A stretch of DNA of 64,000 bases from Kitasatospora sp. NBC_01287 (lineage in GTDB: Bacteria > Actinomycetota > Actinomycetes > Streptomycetales > Streptomycetaceae), in contig NZ_JAPEPB010000001.1 in the NCBI RefSeq assembly GCF_026340565.1, forward strand, positions 1,550,001 to 1,614,000, given 5' to 3'. The notes beneath the pieces were generated by a model. The model saw only the letters and a list, made by a program, of their open reading frames with translations. It had not been told where the DNA came from and made no database searches. Below are positions 21,831 through 30,546 of this stretch, piece by piece. The stretch's first letter is position 1, and every line of letters begins with the position of its first letter. Made by a program: the position numbers and the translations under genes.

Positions 21831-23477
21831 ATGAGCAAGCTCGACATGACCCCCGGGGCGCAGATACCCCGCACGGACGCCGGACCGCAGACCGCGGTCA
21901 CCCAGGCACTCGCGTCGATCGCCTACCGGGACGGCGAACTCGACGCCTTCGTCAGCGCCGTGCAGGCCGGCGTGGTCGGCAAGGCCGGGCGGTTCCGGCT
22001 GCTGCGCCCCAACCTCGGCGAGGCCTTCAGCAAGGCCGTGATCGCCCGCACCCTGAGCGCCGGCCGCAAGCCCATCGTGCCCTCGTTCGGCACCGAGCCG
22101 CGCATGGTGGTCGAGCACTGCCTGGCGGCCGAGGCGCTGCGCGACAGCCGCGACCGCAGGCTGATGCTGATCACCCTGCTCACCGGCGTGCTCTTCCTGC
22201 CCGGCACGCTGCTCTGGCTCGGCGTCTTCCGGCTGCGCCTGTGGCTGCGGGCCGGCAGCGAGCGCCGGGAGGGGCTCTACGGTCCGCTGCTGCTGGCCCT
22301 GCTGCTGGTGGTGGCCGCCGCGCTCGCCTGGCGGCCGCCCTTCACCGGCCCGCTCGGGCTCTACACCCGCATGGTCATGCTGGTGCCGGTCCTGGGCTGG
22401 TTCCTCGCCAAGCGGGTCTGCCTGGCCTTCATCAAGGACATGCGGACCCGCTGGACCGACGTGATCGACGGCGGCGCGATCGCCGTGGTCCCGCAGGCGG
22501 TGCCGCGCAACGACCAGGACGCCCGGGCCGCCGCCCTGAAGACCCAGCTCACCCAGCTCTCGCTGGAGCAGGACACCAACGTCCTGCACTACGCCGGGGT
22601 CAACGGGATACTCGGCCTCGGCAAGCGCTGGGGCTCCTGGGAGATGGTCGAGGACCTGCGGCCCGCCGAGGGCCACGAGGAGTTCCGCGGCTTCCACACC
22701 TGGGACCTGGTCAAGAAGATCACCGACCGGCTGAACACCCTGGGGCGCAGCGGCGTCGGCAACGGCGCGGTCCCCAACTCCTCGGTGGAGCAGTGGGTGA
22801 TCCTGGAGGTCGGGGCCGGCGCGGACGAGATCGGCCGTCCCGGCGGCCCCGACATGGACGGCCCGCGGATGCGCGACCACGCCGTGGTCAGCGTCGCCAA
22901 CCGCCAGGGGTTCGGCCTCGACGGCCCGCGGCACTACCTGGGCACCCAGTTCGTGCTGAACAAGGGCCGCCTGGTGGTCAGCGTCCTGGTCACCGTCACG
23001 GTGCTCAGCAATACCCTGCGGGTCTCGGTCAACGGCCACACCCTGGGCCCGGTCCCCGGTCTGTTCCACGACAAGCCGAAGGCCAAGGAGATGAGCCGCG
23101 CCAAGACCGGCAAGTTCTGGGAGGAGGAGACCATCCAGCTGCCGCTGATCGACAACGACGAGGTGGTCCGCCAGGCCCTGCGGGCCCCCTTCCTGCGGGC
23201 CCCCGGTCTGCTCGCCTGGCTCGGCGGCACCATGAAGCTGCCCGAGCCCTTCGGCCTGCGCACCGCCTGGGCCACCGCGCCCTGGAGCAGCCGCTTCATG
23301 GCCGACGACTCGATGCGGATCGCCACCCCGGTGGTCAGCGCGGTGCAGGCCGCGACCATCGAGTTCCTCGCCGACCACGACATCAGCACCGACCGGTTCA
23401 CCAACCGCTCGCTGATCCTGAAGTCGGAGATGCAGGGCGTGCGTCCGTTCAAGTCGGATGTCTACGACGCCTGGTGA
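21831..23477 (+). CDS. Membrane protein of unknown function, 548 aa
   Basis: I do not recognise a named family. The start is ATG at 21831 with GGAGGGGAGG upstream. A soluble N-terminus (1-110) precedes two or three membrane segments at about 115-195 (LMLITLLTGVLFLPGTLLWLGV, LLLALLLVVAAALAW, MVMLVPVLGWFLAK), then a large soluble domain of about 350 residues with one hydrophobic segment near 380-395 (LVVSVLVTVTVLSN). No catalytic motif stands out. It is the only plus-strand gene inside the pimA-patA-pgsA...HIT-thrS block and ends in a bidirectional hairpin. Confidence 0.85.
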   Translation: MSKLDMTPGAQIPRTDAGPQTAVTQALASIAYRDGELDAFVSAVQAGVVGKAGRFRLLRPNLGEAFSKAVIARTLSAGRKPIVPSFGTEPRMVVEHCLAAEALRDSRDRRLMLITLLTGVLFLPGTLLWLGVFRLRLWLRAGSERREGLYGPLLLALLLVVAAALAWRPPFTGPLGLYTRMVMLVPVLGWFLAKRVCLAFIKDMRTRWTDVIDGGAIAVVPQAVPRNDQDARAAALKTQLTQLSLEQDTNVLHYAGVNGILGLGKRWGSWEMVEDLRPAEGHEEFRGFHTWDLVKKITDRLNTLGRSGVGNGAVPNSSVEQWVILEVGAGADEIGRPGGPDMDGPRMRDHAVVSVANRQGFGLDGPRHYLGTQFVLNKGRLVVSVLVTVTVLSNTLRVSVNGHTLGPVPGLFHDKPKAKEMSRAKTGKFWEEETIQLPLIDNDEVVRQALRAPFLRAPGLLAWLGGTMKLPEPFGLRTAWATAPWSSRFMADDSMRIATPVVSAVQAATIEFLADHDISTDRFTNRSLILKSEMQGVRPFKSDVYDAW

Positions 23478-23496
23478 CGGCACCTCGGTGAGCACC

Positions 23497-23531
23497 TGAG
23501 CGGCCCCGGCGCCTGGCGCCGGGGCCGCTCA
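23497..23531. terminator. Bidirectional terminator, membrane protein / HIT gene
   Basis: TGAGCGGCCCCGGCGCC (23497-23513) and 23515-23531 are perfect inverted copies, 17 bp with a minimal loop, between two convergent genes. Confidence 0.9.
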
Positions 23532-23548
23532 CCGCGTGCGGGGCCGGC

Positions 23549-24097
23549 TCAGCCCTGCGGCCAGGCCTCGGCCAGTATCTTGCGGGTGTCCGCCAGCAGC
23601 TGCGGCAGCACCTTGGTGTGCCCGACCACCGGCATGAAGTTGGCGTCCCCGCCCCAGCGCGGCACGACGTGCTGGTGCAGGTGCGCCGCGATCCCGGCGC
23701 CGGCCGCGCCGCCCTGGTTCATCCCGATGTTGAACCCGTGCGCCCCCGAGGCCGCCCGCAGGGCCGTCATCGCCCGCTTGGTGAGCAGCGCCAGCTCGAC
23801 GGTCTCCTCGTCGGTCAGCTCGGTGTAGTCGGCCACGTGCCGGTACGGGACGACCATCAGGTGGCCGCCGTTGTAGGGGTAGAGGTTGAGCACCGCGAAG
23901 ACGTGCGTGCCGCGGCTGACGAGCAGCCCCTCCTCGTCGCTGAGCGCGGGGATCGAGCAGAACGGACACCCGTCGTCGGGGGAAGGCCCGGTGGGCTTGT
24001 TCTCACCCTGGATATAGGCCATGCGATGGGGCGTCCAGAGACGCCGGAAGCCGTCCGGCTCCCCGACACCCTGCTGCAGTTCCGGCTCACTCGTCAT
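23549..24097 (-). CDS. HIT-domain protein (Ap4A phosphorylase/hydrolase-like)
   Basis: A 182-aa histidine-triad protein with the catalytic HLHQHVVPRW motif, four Cys/His zinc-site candidates starting CPFCSI, and HLMVVPYRHV. The family cleaves or transfers nucleotides from dinucleoside polyphosphates; the mycobacterial homologue between thrS and pgsA has been described as an Ap4A phosphorylase. I chose ATG at 24097 (MTSEPELQQG); an in-frame start 12 nt upstream is possible. No strong ribosome site is seen. Confidence 0.88.
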   Translation of the reverse strand: MTSEPELQQGVGEPDGFRRLWTPHRMAYIQGENKPTGPSPDDGCPFCSIPALSDEEGLLVSRGTHVFAVLNLYPYNGGHLMVVPYRHVADYTELTDEETVELALLTKRAMTALRAASGAHGFNIGMNQGGAAGAGIAAHLHQHVVPRWGGDANFMPVVGHTKVLPQLLADTRKILAEAWPQG

Positions 24098-24126
24098 GCT
24101 GATCAGCATATTCGTCCGCGGTGGCG

Positions 24127-24183
24127 GACAGGCCGGTGCGGGGCGGACTCCTTCTCCGGGAGTACGCCCCGCACCGGCCTGTC
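24127..24183 (-). terminator. Long hairpin terminator after thrS
   Basis: GACAGGCCGGTGCGGGGCG (24127-24145) pairs perfectly with 24165-24183. The loop holds a further ACTCC/GGAGT stem, giving nearly 24 bp in all. It separates thrS from the HIT gene. Confidence 0.88.
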
Positions 24184-24209
24184 AGAGGGGCGGTGCCAGA
24201 GAGGCGGTG

Positions 24210-26189
24210 TCAGACCTGGATGCGGCGCCGCACCGCGTCCACGATCTCCGCCACGGCCTCCGCGAGCGGCACGCCGTTCTTCTGCTCGCCGCTGCGGTAG
24301 CGGAAGCTGACCGCGCCCGCCTCGACGTCGTCGTTGCCCGCGATCAGCATGAACGGCACCTTGGACTTCTGGGCGTTGCGGATCTTCTTCTGCATCCGCT
24401 CGTCCGAGGCGTCCACCTCGACCCGGATCCCCTGCTTCTTCAGCTCGGCCGCGACCTCCTGGAGGTACGGCACGTGCTCCTCGGTGATCGGGATGCCGAC
24501 CACGGTCACCGGGGCCAGCCACGGCGGCATCGCACCCGCGTAGTGCTCCAGCAGCACCGCGAAGAAGCGCTCGATCGAACCGAAGAGCGCGCGGTGGATC
24601 ATCACCGGGCGCTGCCGGTTGCCGTCCGCGCCCTGGAACTCCAGCTCGAAGCGGTTCGGCAGCTGGAAGTCGACCTGGATGGTCGACATCTGCCAGGTCC
24701 GACCGATCGCGTCCCGGGCCTGCACCGAGATCTTCGGGCCGTAGAAGGCCGCGCCCTCGGGGTCCAGGACCAGTTCGAGGTTCTGCTTCTCGGCCGCCGC
24801 GCGCAGCGTCTCGGTGGCCTCCTCCCAGTCCTCGTCCGAGCCGATCGACTTCTGCGGGTCCCGGGTGGAGAGCTCCAGGTAGAAGTCGGTCAGGCCGTAG
24901 TCGCGCAGCAGGTCCAGCACGAAGGTGAGCAGCGAGTCCAGCTCGCCGGCCATCTGCTCCTTGGTGCAGTAGATGTGCGCGTCGTCCTGGGTGAAGCCGC
25001 GGGCCCGGGTCAGGCCGTGCACCACACCCGACTTCTCGTACCGGTACACCGTGCCGAACTCGAAGAGCCGCAGCGGAAGTTCACGGTAGGAGCGACCGCG
25101 CGAGCGGTAGATCAGGTTGTGCATCGGGCAGTTCATCGGCTTGAGGTAGTAGTCGTTCTCGCCGTCGAGCTGCATGGGCGGGTACATGCCGTCGGCGTAC
25201 CAGTCCAGGTGCCCGGAGAGCTCGAACAGGGTGCCCTTGGTGGCGTGCGGGGTGTAGACGAACTCGTAGCCCGCCTCCTCGTGCCGCTTGCGCGAGTAGT
25301 CCTCCATGGCCCGGCGCATCACGCCGCCCTTGGGGTGGAAGACCGCCAGGCCGGAGCCGATCTCCTCCGGGATGGAGAAGAGGTCCAGCTCGCTGCCGAG
25401 CTTGCGGTGGTCGCGCTTGGCGGCCTCGACGAGGAAGTCCAGGTGCGCCTTCAGCTCGTCCTTGGTCGGCCAGGCGGTCCCGTAGAGGCGCTGGAGCTGC
25501 TGGTTCTTCTCGCTGCCCCGCCAGTACGCGGCGGCCGAGCGCATGATCTTGAAGGCCGGGATCATCCGGGTGCTCGGCAGGTGCGGGCCGCGGCACAGGT
25601 CGCCCCAGCAGAGCTCGCCGCTCTTCGGGTCGAGGTTGTCGTAGATGGTCAGCTCGCCGCCGCCCACCTCGACGTCCGCGCCCTCGCCGGCCGTGGCGGC
25701 CGAGCCCTTGAGGCCGATCAGCTCCAGCTTGTACGGCTCGTTCGCCAGCTCCTCGCGGGCCGCCTCGTCGGTGACCACCCGGCGGGCGAACTTCTGCCCG
25801 CGCTTGATGATCTCCTGCATCTTCTTCTCGACGGCCTTGAGGTCATCGGGGTGGAACGGCCTCTCGACGTCGAAGTCGTAGTAGAAGCCGTCCTTGATCG
25901 GCGGGCCGATGCCCAGCTTGGCCTCGGGGAAGATCTCCTGCACGGCCTGGGCCATCACGTGCGCGGTGGAGTGGCGCAGGATGTTGAGGCCGTCCTGGCT
26001 GGTGATCTCGACGGGCTCGACCTCGTCGCCCTCCCGCAACTGGTAGGCGAGGTCCTTCAGGTCACCCGCCACGCGCGCGGCGATGACCGCGCGGTCCTCG
26101 GCGAACAGCTCGGCGGCGGTGGTGCCCGTGGTCACCACGCGCTCTTCCCGATCGGGTTCGCGGTTGATGAATACCCGGACGTCCGTCAC
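24210..26189 (-). CDS. thrS: Threonyl-tRNA synthetase
   Basis: A 659-aa class II synthetase of full length. Domain order: TGS (1-65), the editing domain with [10 protein letters not shown] (about 70-220), the catalytic domain with zinc ligands in MNCPMHN and [11 protein letters not shown], motif 2 [22 protein letters not shown], and a C-terminal anticodon-binding domain ([15 protein letters not shown]). The start is GTG at 26189, with AGGAGAG upstream. The HIT gene follows after a hairpin. Confidence 0.97.
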   Translation of the reverse strand: MTDVRVFINREPDREERVVTTGTTAAELFAEDRAVIAARVAGDLKDLAYQLREGDEVEPVEITSQDGLNILRHSTAHVMAQAVQEIFPEAKLGIGPPIKDGFYYDFDVERPFHPDDLKAVEKKMQEIIKRGQKFARRVVTDEAAREELANEPYKLELIGLKGSAATAGEGADVEVGGGELTIYDNLDPKSGELCWGDLCRGPHLPSTRMIPAFKIMRSAAAYWRGSEKNQQLQRLYGTAWPTKDELKAHLDFLVEAAKRDHRKLGSELDLFSIPEEIGSGLAVFHPKGGVMRRAMEDYSRKRHEEAGYEFVYTPHATKGTLFELSGHLDWYADGMYPPMQLDGENDYYLKPMNCPMHNLIYRSRGRSYRELPLRLFEFGTVYRYEKSGVVHGLTRARGFTQDDAHIYCTKEQMAGELDSLLTFVLDLLRDYGLTDFYLELSTRDPQKSIGSDEDWEEATETLRAAAEKQNLELVLDPEGAAFYGPKISVQARDAIGRTWQMSTIQVDFQLPNRFELEFQGADGNRQRPVMIHRALFGSIERFFAVLLEHYAGAMPPWLAPVTVVGIPITEEHVPYLQEVAAELKKQGIRVEVDASDERMQKKIRNAQKSKVPFMLIAGNDDVEAGAVSFRYRSGEQKNGVPLAEAVAEIVDAVRRRIQV

Positions 26190-26419
26190 CGGTCTCTCCT
26201 GACGTGCTGGCTTTGATGGGGCGCAGCAGGTGCTGCGTTCACCGATGGTACCGAGCCCGCCGCGCCCGCCGTGCGCGCGGCCGGGCCGAACGGGATTGAA
26301 GGGGTACGGCCCCGGGGTATCACCTGCTCGGCACCGCACCGCGAGCCGGTGCACCGTCAGTCCTCGACGGTGCACCAGGCCGGTTCGGCGGGAGCGCCCA
26401 GGGGAGCTGAGGGGTGGTC

Positions 26420-27196
26420 ATGATGGAGAATCCGCACTGGTACGAGGGACCACTCGCCTCCTTCGACACCGAGACCACCGGCGTGGACGTGGAGCAGGAC
26501 CGCGTGGTGTCGGCCGCGCTGGTCCTGCAGCCCGCGCCGGACGCCCCGGTGGAGCGGCTGACTTGGCTGGTCGACCCGGGCATCCCGATCCCGGACGGCG
26601 CCCGCGCGGTGCACGGCATCACCGACGAGCAGGTCCGCGCGCACGGCCGCTCGCCGGTGCTGGCCACCGCCGAGATAGCCGGGGCACTGGCCGAGCAGGC
26701 GCGGGCCGGGGTGCCGCTGGTGGTGATGAACGCGCCCTACGATCTGACGCTGCTGGACCGGGAGTTGCGCCGGCACCGGCAGGGTTCGCTGGCGGCCGAG
26801 CTGGCCGGGGCCCGGCTGCTGGTGGTCGACCCGCGGGTGCTGGACAAGCACGTGGACCGCTACCGCAAGGGCCGGCGCACCCTGACCGACCTGTGCGCGC
26901 ACTACGGGGTCGAGCTCGCCGCCGCGCACGACGCGGGCGCCGACGCCTGGGCCGCGCTGCAGTTGGTCCGCGCGCTCGGCCGGCGGCACAGCGCCGCACT
27001 GGGCGACCTCTCCGCCGCCGAGCTGCACCTGCGGCAGGCCCGCTGGCACGCGGCCCAGGCGCGCGGGCTGCAGAACTGGTTCGACCGGTCCGGCACTCCG
27101 GAGCGGGTCGACCGCTCCTGGCCGCTGCGCCCGGTCCGCTGCGCCGGCTGCGGCGTGCCGCTGGCCGCGGAGCACCGCTGCGAGAGCGCGGCCTGA
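26420..27196 (+). CDS. DEDDh 3'-5' exonuclease (DnaQ-like)
   Basis: A 258-aa protein with the exonuclease triad: Exo I FDTETTG near residue 15, HGITDEQVR, Exo II NAPYDLTLLDREL, and Exo III AHDAGADAWAAL. The C-terminus carries a possible zinc site, CAGCGVPLAAEHRC. Likely trims single-stranded 3' ends; whether it proofreads is not visible. I chose ATG at 26420, with GAGGGG upstream; an ATG 3 nt later and a GTG at 26414 are alternatives. Monocistronic, with a terminator 55 nt after its stop. Confidence 0.88.
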   Translation: MMENPHWYEGPLASFDTETTGVDVEQDRVVSAALVLQPAPDAPVERLTWLVDPGIPIPDGARAVHGITDEQVRAHGRSPVLATAEIAGALAEQARAGVPLVVMNAPYDLTLLDRELRRHRQGSLAAELAGARLLVVDPRVLDKHVDRYRKGRRTLTDLCAHYGVELAAAHDAGADAWAALQLVRALGRRHSAALGDLSAAELHLRQARWHAAQARGLQNWFDRSGTPERVDRSWPLRPVRCAGCGVPLAAEHRCESAA

Positions 27197-27250
27197 GCGG
27201 TGGCCCGCGCCGCGCCCTGAGAGCGCGGCGCGGAATCCGCCCTGACCATG

Positions 27251-27288
27251 CATCGGGCCCCAACTGCCGTGGCAGTTGGGGCCCGATG
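27251..27288. terminator. Terminator between exonuclease gene and tRNA-Val
   Basis: CATCGGGCCCCAACTGCC (27251-27268) pairs perfectly with 27271-27288; 18 bp with a 2-nt centre, followed by TTGT on the plus strand. It can serve both the exonuclease gene and the convergent tRNA gene. Confidence 0.9.
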
Positions 27289-27296
27289 TTGTCCGG

Positions 27297-27368
27297 TGGG
27301 CGATACTGGGATCGAACCAGTGACCCCTTCGGTGTGAACGAAGTGCTCTCCCGCTGAGCTAATCGCCC
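27297..27368 (-). tRNA. tRNA-Val (anticodon CAC), copy 1
   Basis: 72 nt, GGGCGAT/ATCGCCC acceptor stem, A73 and no encoded CCA. The anticodon loop TTCACAC sits between CTTCG and CGAAG, giving CAC, which reads GUG. D-arm GCTCAGCGGGAGAGC and T-loop TTCGATC are standard. A -10-like TATTGT lies at 27383-27388. Confidence 0.96.
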
Positions 27369-27546
27369 GGGCAACGAGATGAACAATAGCACCGTCCCGG
27401 GGGTGCCCCGCAACGCGGTTCGGAGCACCGCACCCCGGCGGCCGCCCGACGGCACGACAGCAGCCGTACCGGAAAGGCCCGGTGACGCGTCCTCAGTTCT
27501 CCGGACTTCCACCGCACCGCTGTCCGGGCGTTGCGGAACAACAGAA

Positions 27547-27591
27547 AAGGCGTAGGACCCCGGCCAATAAATAACCGAGGTCCTACGCCTT
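27547..27591 (-). terminator. Terminator after tRNA-Val copy 2
   Basis: AAGGCGTAGGACC (27547-27559) pairs perfectly with 27579-27591. Read on the minus strand the stem ends in a TTTT tract, so it is a classical intrinsic terminator for the tRNA at 27605-27676. Confidence 0.9.
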
Positions 27592-27604
27592 ACTTGCAAT
27601 CCGG

Positions 27605-27676
27605 TGGGCGATACTGGGATCGAACCAGTGACCCCTTCGGTGTGAACGAAGTGCTCTCCCGCTGAGCTAATCGCCC
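27605..27676 (-). tRNA. tRNA-Val (anticodon CAC), copy 2
   Basis: Identical 72-nt body to copy 1, with the CAC anticodon in TTCACAC. A -10-like TAATGT on the minus strand at 27690-27695 lies about 14 nt upstream of the 5' end. Confidence 0.96.
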
Positions 27677-28029
27677 GGCTGCAGGGAAAACATTACCCCA
27701 TCCCGAGGGGCGCTCCGCGCCACCCTCACCCTGGCGACTCCGGACCGGCTCCCACCAGCCCAGCTGTCGCCAATCGTCACGATCAGTCACCATTCCCGGC
27801 CATTCCCGAGCATGCGTCCGATCCCCTGGCGGCACCCGCCCGCGCCGCGCCGATTTCCGCTCGCAGTCCGGTTCCGCCCCGGTTCCGGACCAATGCGCAA
27901 TGCGCCGGAAGGGTTACCGGTGCCCCCCGAATCGGGACAGAGGGGTTTACATCGCCGCTGGGGGTGGGATGGTCCGTTCGCCGACGTGCGATTCCCCGAG
28001 CGCACACTGAGCGAAAGGCCCTGGCGCTT
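27677..28029. other. Intergenic region upstream of ssgB and tRNA-Val
   Basis: 353 bp without a convincing gene. It holds the promoter of tRNA-Val copy 2 (minus strand, -10-like TAATGT) and the ssgB upstream region (plus strand). Short open frames here have poor codon bias and no ribosome site. Confidence 0.6.
27945..27967 (+). promoter_or_regulatory. Candidate SigB-type promoter of ssgB
   Basis: GTTT at 27945-27948 followed after 13 nt by GGGTGG (27962-27967), about 60 nt before the ssgB start. SigB-like factors use GTTT-N14-16-GGGTA(T/C). From the literature, S. coelicolor ssgB depends on SigH of this group. The match here is imperfect. Confidence 0.3.
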
Positions 28030-28443
28030 ATGAACACCACGGTCAGCTGCGAGCTGCACCTGCGCCTCATCGTGTCCAGCGAGTCGTCACTGCCCGTCCC
28101 CGCGGGCCTGCGCTACGACACTGCCGACCCCTATGCCGTGCACGCCACCTTCCACACCGGTGCCGACGAGACCGTGGAGTGGGTGTTCGCCCGCGACCTC
28201 CTCGCGGAGGGGCTGCACCGACCCACCGGCACTGGCGACGTCCGGGTGTGGCCGTCACGCAGCCACGGACAGGGAGTCGTCTGCATCGCGCTGTCCTCCC
28301 CCGAGGGGGAGGCCCTGCTGGAAGCCCCGGCCCGGGCGCTTGAGTCCTTCCTCAAGCGGACCGACGCCGCCGTGCCGCCCGGCACCGAGCATCGCCACTT
28401 CGATCTGGATCGGGAGCTGTCGCACATCCTCGCCGAGAGCTGA
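28030..28443 (+). CDS. ssgB: Sporulation-specific cell division regulator SsgB
   Basis: A 137-aa SsgA-like protein, the length expected for SsgB. It marks future septum sites in aerial hyphae and recruits FtsZ in sporulating streptomycetes. The protein begins MNTTVSCELHLRLIVSSES and keeps RPTGTGDVRVWPSRSHGQG, both typical of SsgB. Against the S. coelicolor protein as I recall it, residues 14 (Ile), 46 (Asp) and 128 (Arg) differ, notable in a protein reported as almost invariant within Streptomyces. The ATG at 28030 fixes the length. Identity is very likely; the comparison is from memory. Confidence 0.93.
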   Translation: MNTTVSCELHLRLIVSSESSLPVPAGLRYDTADPYAVHATFHTGADETVEWVFARDLLAEGLHRPTGTGDVRVWPSRSHGQGVVCIALSSPEGEALLEAPARALESFLKRTDAAVPPGTEHRHFDLDRELSHILAES

Positions 28444-28784
28444 AGCGCCGGGGGCGCTCCCCCGGTCGTCGGTCGACCCACCGAGGTCGACGTGCTGGGT
28501 CGACGGTCAGGTCGACCTCCCAGGTGGCTGTCCTACTCGGGGGCACGGCCACCGATACCACCGCGTTCCGCGGTCTCGGGGCCGGTCGTCCTCGGCGTTC
28601 GCGGCAGCAGCGCGAGCGCCCGACCGAAGGCGCCCGGTGTCATGGCATCTCGTCCGCCCCGCGCGGACAAGGGCCGCGGCACCGGGCGCCTTCGGCGTTC
28701 GGCCGCCCCGGCCCGGTAGAGTTCGGCGGTGTTGACCCGACGCGGGCGGCACCTCCGCCCCCGGCGCACGCGAGGAGCTCCCAC
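28444..28784. other. Intergenic region between ssgB and CGNR gene
   Basis: 341 bp without a credible gene. It holds a long nested hairpin (28624-28695) and, at 28717-28722, a TAGAGT that could be the -10 of the downstream CGNR gene. Confidence 0.55.
28624..28695 (+). terminator. Large nested hairpin downstream of ssgB
   Basis: CCGAAGGCGCCCGGTG (28624-28639) pairs perfectly with 28680-28695. The 40-nt loop contains a second perfect stem GTCCGC/GCGGAC (28652-28657 with 28663-28668). It may end ssgB transcription, though it lies 180 nt after the stop. Confidence 0.55.
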
Positions 28785-29369
28785 GTGCTGATCACCCATG
28801 ACACCGAGTGCGCCCTGGGCATCCTGGTCGACCTGCTGAACACCGCGCCGCAAGTCGGCGGATACGAGCAGCTGGCGGACCTGACCGCGCTGGACGGCTT
28901 CGTGGCGCGGCACGACATCAGCGAGCTGGACGCCGTCACGGCGGCGGACCTGGCCGCGGTGCACTCGCTGCGCGGCCGACTGCGGGAGATCTTCGGCGCC
29001 TCCTCCACCGAGGCGGCCGCCGGGCTGGTGAACACCCTGGTGGCGGCGGTGAACGCGACGCCGCGGCTGACCGACCACGACGGCCACGGCTGGCACATGC
29101 ACTACTTCGCCCCGCACGCGGCGCTGGCCGACCACCTGGCGGCCGAGCTGGGGATGGCGCTGGGCCTGATCCTGATGGCCGGCGAGCGGGAGCGGCTGCG
29201 CCGCTGCGAGGCGCCCGACTGCGCGCGGGTCTTCGTGGACCTGTCCCGCAACCGCTCGCGCCGCTACTGCGACAGCCGCACCTGCGGGAACCGGATGCAC
29301 GTGGCCGCCTACCGGGCCCGGCAGCGTTCGGCGGCGGACGACGCCGGTGTGGCGCTCGGCGTCGGCTGA
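28785..29369 (+). CDS. CGNR zinc-finger (ABATE domain) protein
   Basis: A 194-aa member of the family with an N-terminal ABATE domain and a C-terminal CGNR zinc finger, probably a transcription regulator. The finger is visible as RRCEAPDCARVFVDLSRN followed by RRYCDSRTCGNRMHVAAYR, with four cysteines and the CGNR signature. The start is GTG at 28785 (VLITHDTECALGILVDLLN), with GAGGAG upstream. No target can be deduced. Confidence 0.88.
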   Translation: MLITHDTECALGILVDLLNTAPQVGGYEQLADLTALDGFVARHDISELDAVTAADLAAVHSLRGRLREIFGASSTEAAAGLVNTLVAAVNATPRLTDHDGHGWHMHYFAPHAALADHLAAELGMALGLILMAGERERLRRCEAPDCARVFVDLSRNRSRRYCDSRTCGNRMHVAAYRARQRSAADDAGVALGVG

Positions 29370-29456
29370 GCACTGCCCGGGGCGAGCACTGCCCGGGGCG
29401 GCCGCAAAGGCCCGCACGGGCCGCACGGGCCGCACCGCCGCGCTCAGATGCCGCGC

Positions 29457-29945
29457 TCAGATGCCGCGCTTGCGCAGGATCTCCTCGATGTCGGAGAAGT
29501 CGCCGAGCTCCTCGGCCGCGCTCTTGCCCTGCTCGGGCCCGATAGCGGTGGGAGCGGCGGCGGTGGAGGAAGCGGGGGCGGCAGCGGCGCCCTGGCGGGA
29601 CTCGCGGCCCCGCTTCGCGGCCGGGCGCCCCTGCTCACCGGTGACCTCGCCGCCGCCTGCGCCACCGGTGCCCAGCCGGCTCAGCACGATCAGCAGCACC
29701 GCGAGGCCGAGCAGCACGATGCCGCTCCACACCCGGGGGGCGAAGACCAGCCCCGAGACCCAGTGACCGACCGCGTGGCCGATGGCGGTGCCGACCGGCA
29801 CCAGCCCGGTCAGGTAGACCCCGGCGGGCAGCAGTGCCAGCCCGGCCCACCGGGTGGCCCTGCGCCAGCGTCGGCGCCAGGCGTGCAGGCCGGCCACCAC
29901 CAGGCCGGCGGCGCTGAGGGCGTAGCAGATAGCACCGGTGAGCAT
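29457..29945 (-). CDS. Small multi-span membrane protein, 162 aa
   Basis: Not recognised as a named family. Four hydrophobic segments are visible: AICYALSAAGLVVAGL (5-20), AGLALLPAGVYLTGLVPVG (about 34-52), one around the GHAVGHWVSGLVF region, and IVLLGLAVLLIVLS (about 75-89). A disordered Gly/Ala tail ends in an acidic segment and SDIEEILRKRGI, which looks like a conserved interaction peptide. ATG at 29945 has GAGG upstream. Divergent from the DsbA-like gene, 74 bp apart. Confidence 0.75.
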   Translation of the reverse strand: MLTGAICYALSAAGLVVAGLHAWRRRWRRATRWAGLALLPAGVYLTGLVPVGTAIGHAVGHWVSGLVFAPRVWSGIVLLGLAVLLIVLSRLGTGGAGGGEVTGEQGRPAAKRGRESRQGAAAAPASSTAAAPTAIGPEQGKSAAEELGDFSDIEEILRKRGI

Positions 29946-30019
29946 GGCCTCGCTCCGTCCCGTTCGGCGGTCGGTCGGCCCTGTCCGTTCAGGGTCCCTG
30001 GTAGTGGAACACTGGGCGC

Positions 30020-30508
30020 ATGACCGAAGGTTCCCTGCCCCATCTCGAGTTCTGGTGCGAATTGCAGTGCCCGGACTGCCGCACCGCCCTGGACGACGTC
30101 CGCGCCCTGCGGGAGCGCTACGGCGACGCGCTGACCGTCTCGCTGCGCCACTTCCCGCTGGAGAAGCACAAGCATGCCTACGCGGCCGCGGAGGCGGCCG
30201 AGGAGGCGTTCGCGCAGGGACAGGGGTGGCCCTTCGTGGAGGCGGTGCTGGCCCGGGTCGCGGAGCTGGAGCAGCGCGGTCCCGAGCTGCTGATCGAGGT
30301 GGCCGCCGGTCTGGGCCTGGACGCCGAGGAGGTCGAGCTGGCGCTCATCGACGGGCGGCACATGCTGGCCGTCGACGCCGACCAGGCCGAGGGCAAGGCG
30401 ATCGGGGTCGCCGGCACGCCGACGTACCTGGTGGCCGGGCAGCGACTGGACGGCGGGCAGAGCCAGCAGGGCCTGCGGGAGCGGATCATCGAGCTGCTGG
30501 AGGCATAG
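30020..30508 (+). CDS. DsbA-family thioredoxin-fold protein
   Basis: A 162-aa protein with an N-terminal CPDC redox motif after LEFWCELQ, a helical insert (about 60-125), and the cis-Pro segment IGVAGTPTYLVAG, so a DsbA/FrnE-like thioredoxin fold. No signal peptide is seen, so it likely acts in the cytoplasm. The substrate is unknown. Confidence 0.85.
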   Translation: MTEGSLPHLEFWCELQCPDCRTALDDVRALRERYGDALTVSLRHFPLEKHKHAYAAAEAAEEAFAQGQGWPFVEAVLARVAELEQRGPELLIEVAAGLGLDAEEVELALIDGRHMLAVDADQAEGKAIGVAGTPTYLVAGQRLDGGQSQQGLRERIIELLEA

Positions 30509-30546
30509 AGGCCTCGCCGGGCGGCGGCGGGCGGGTACCGCCGGGC

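Noticed and set aside
27359..27541. Small frame between the two tRNA-Val genes
   Set aside because: It overlaps tRNA sequence and has no ribosome site.
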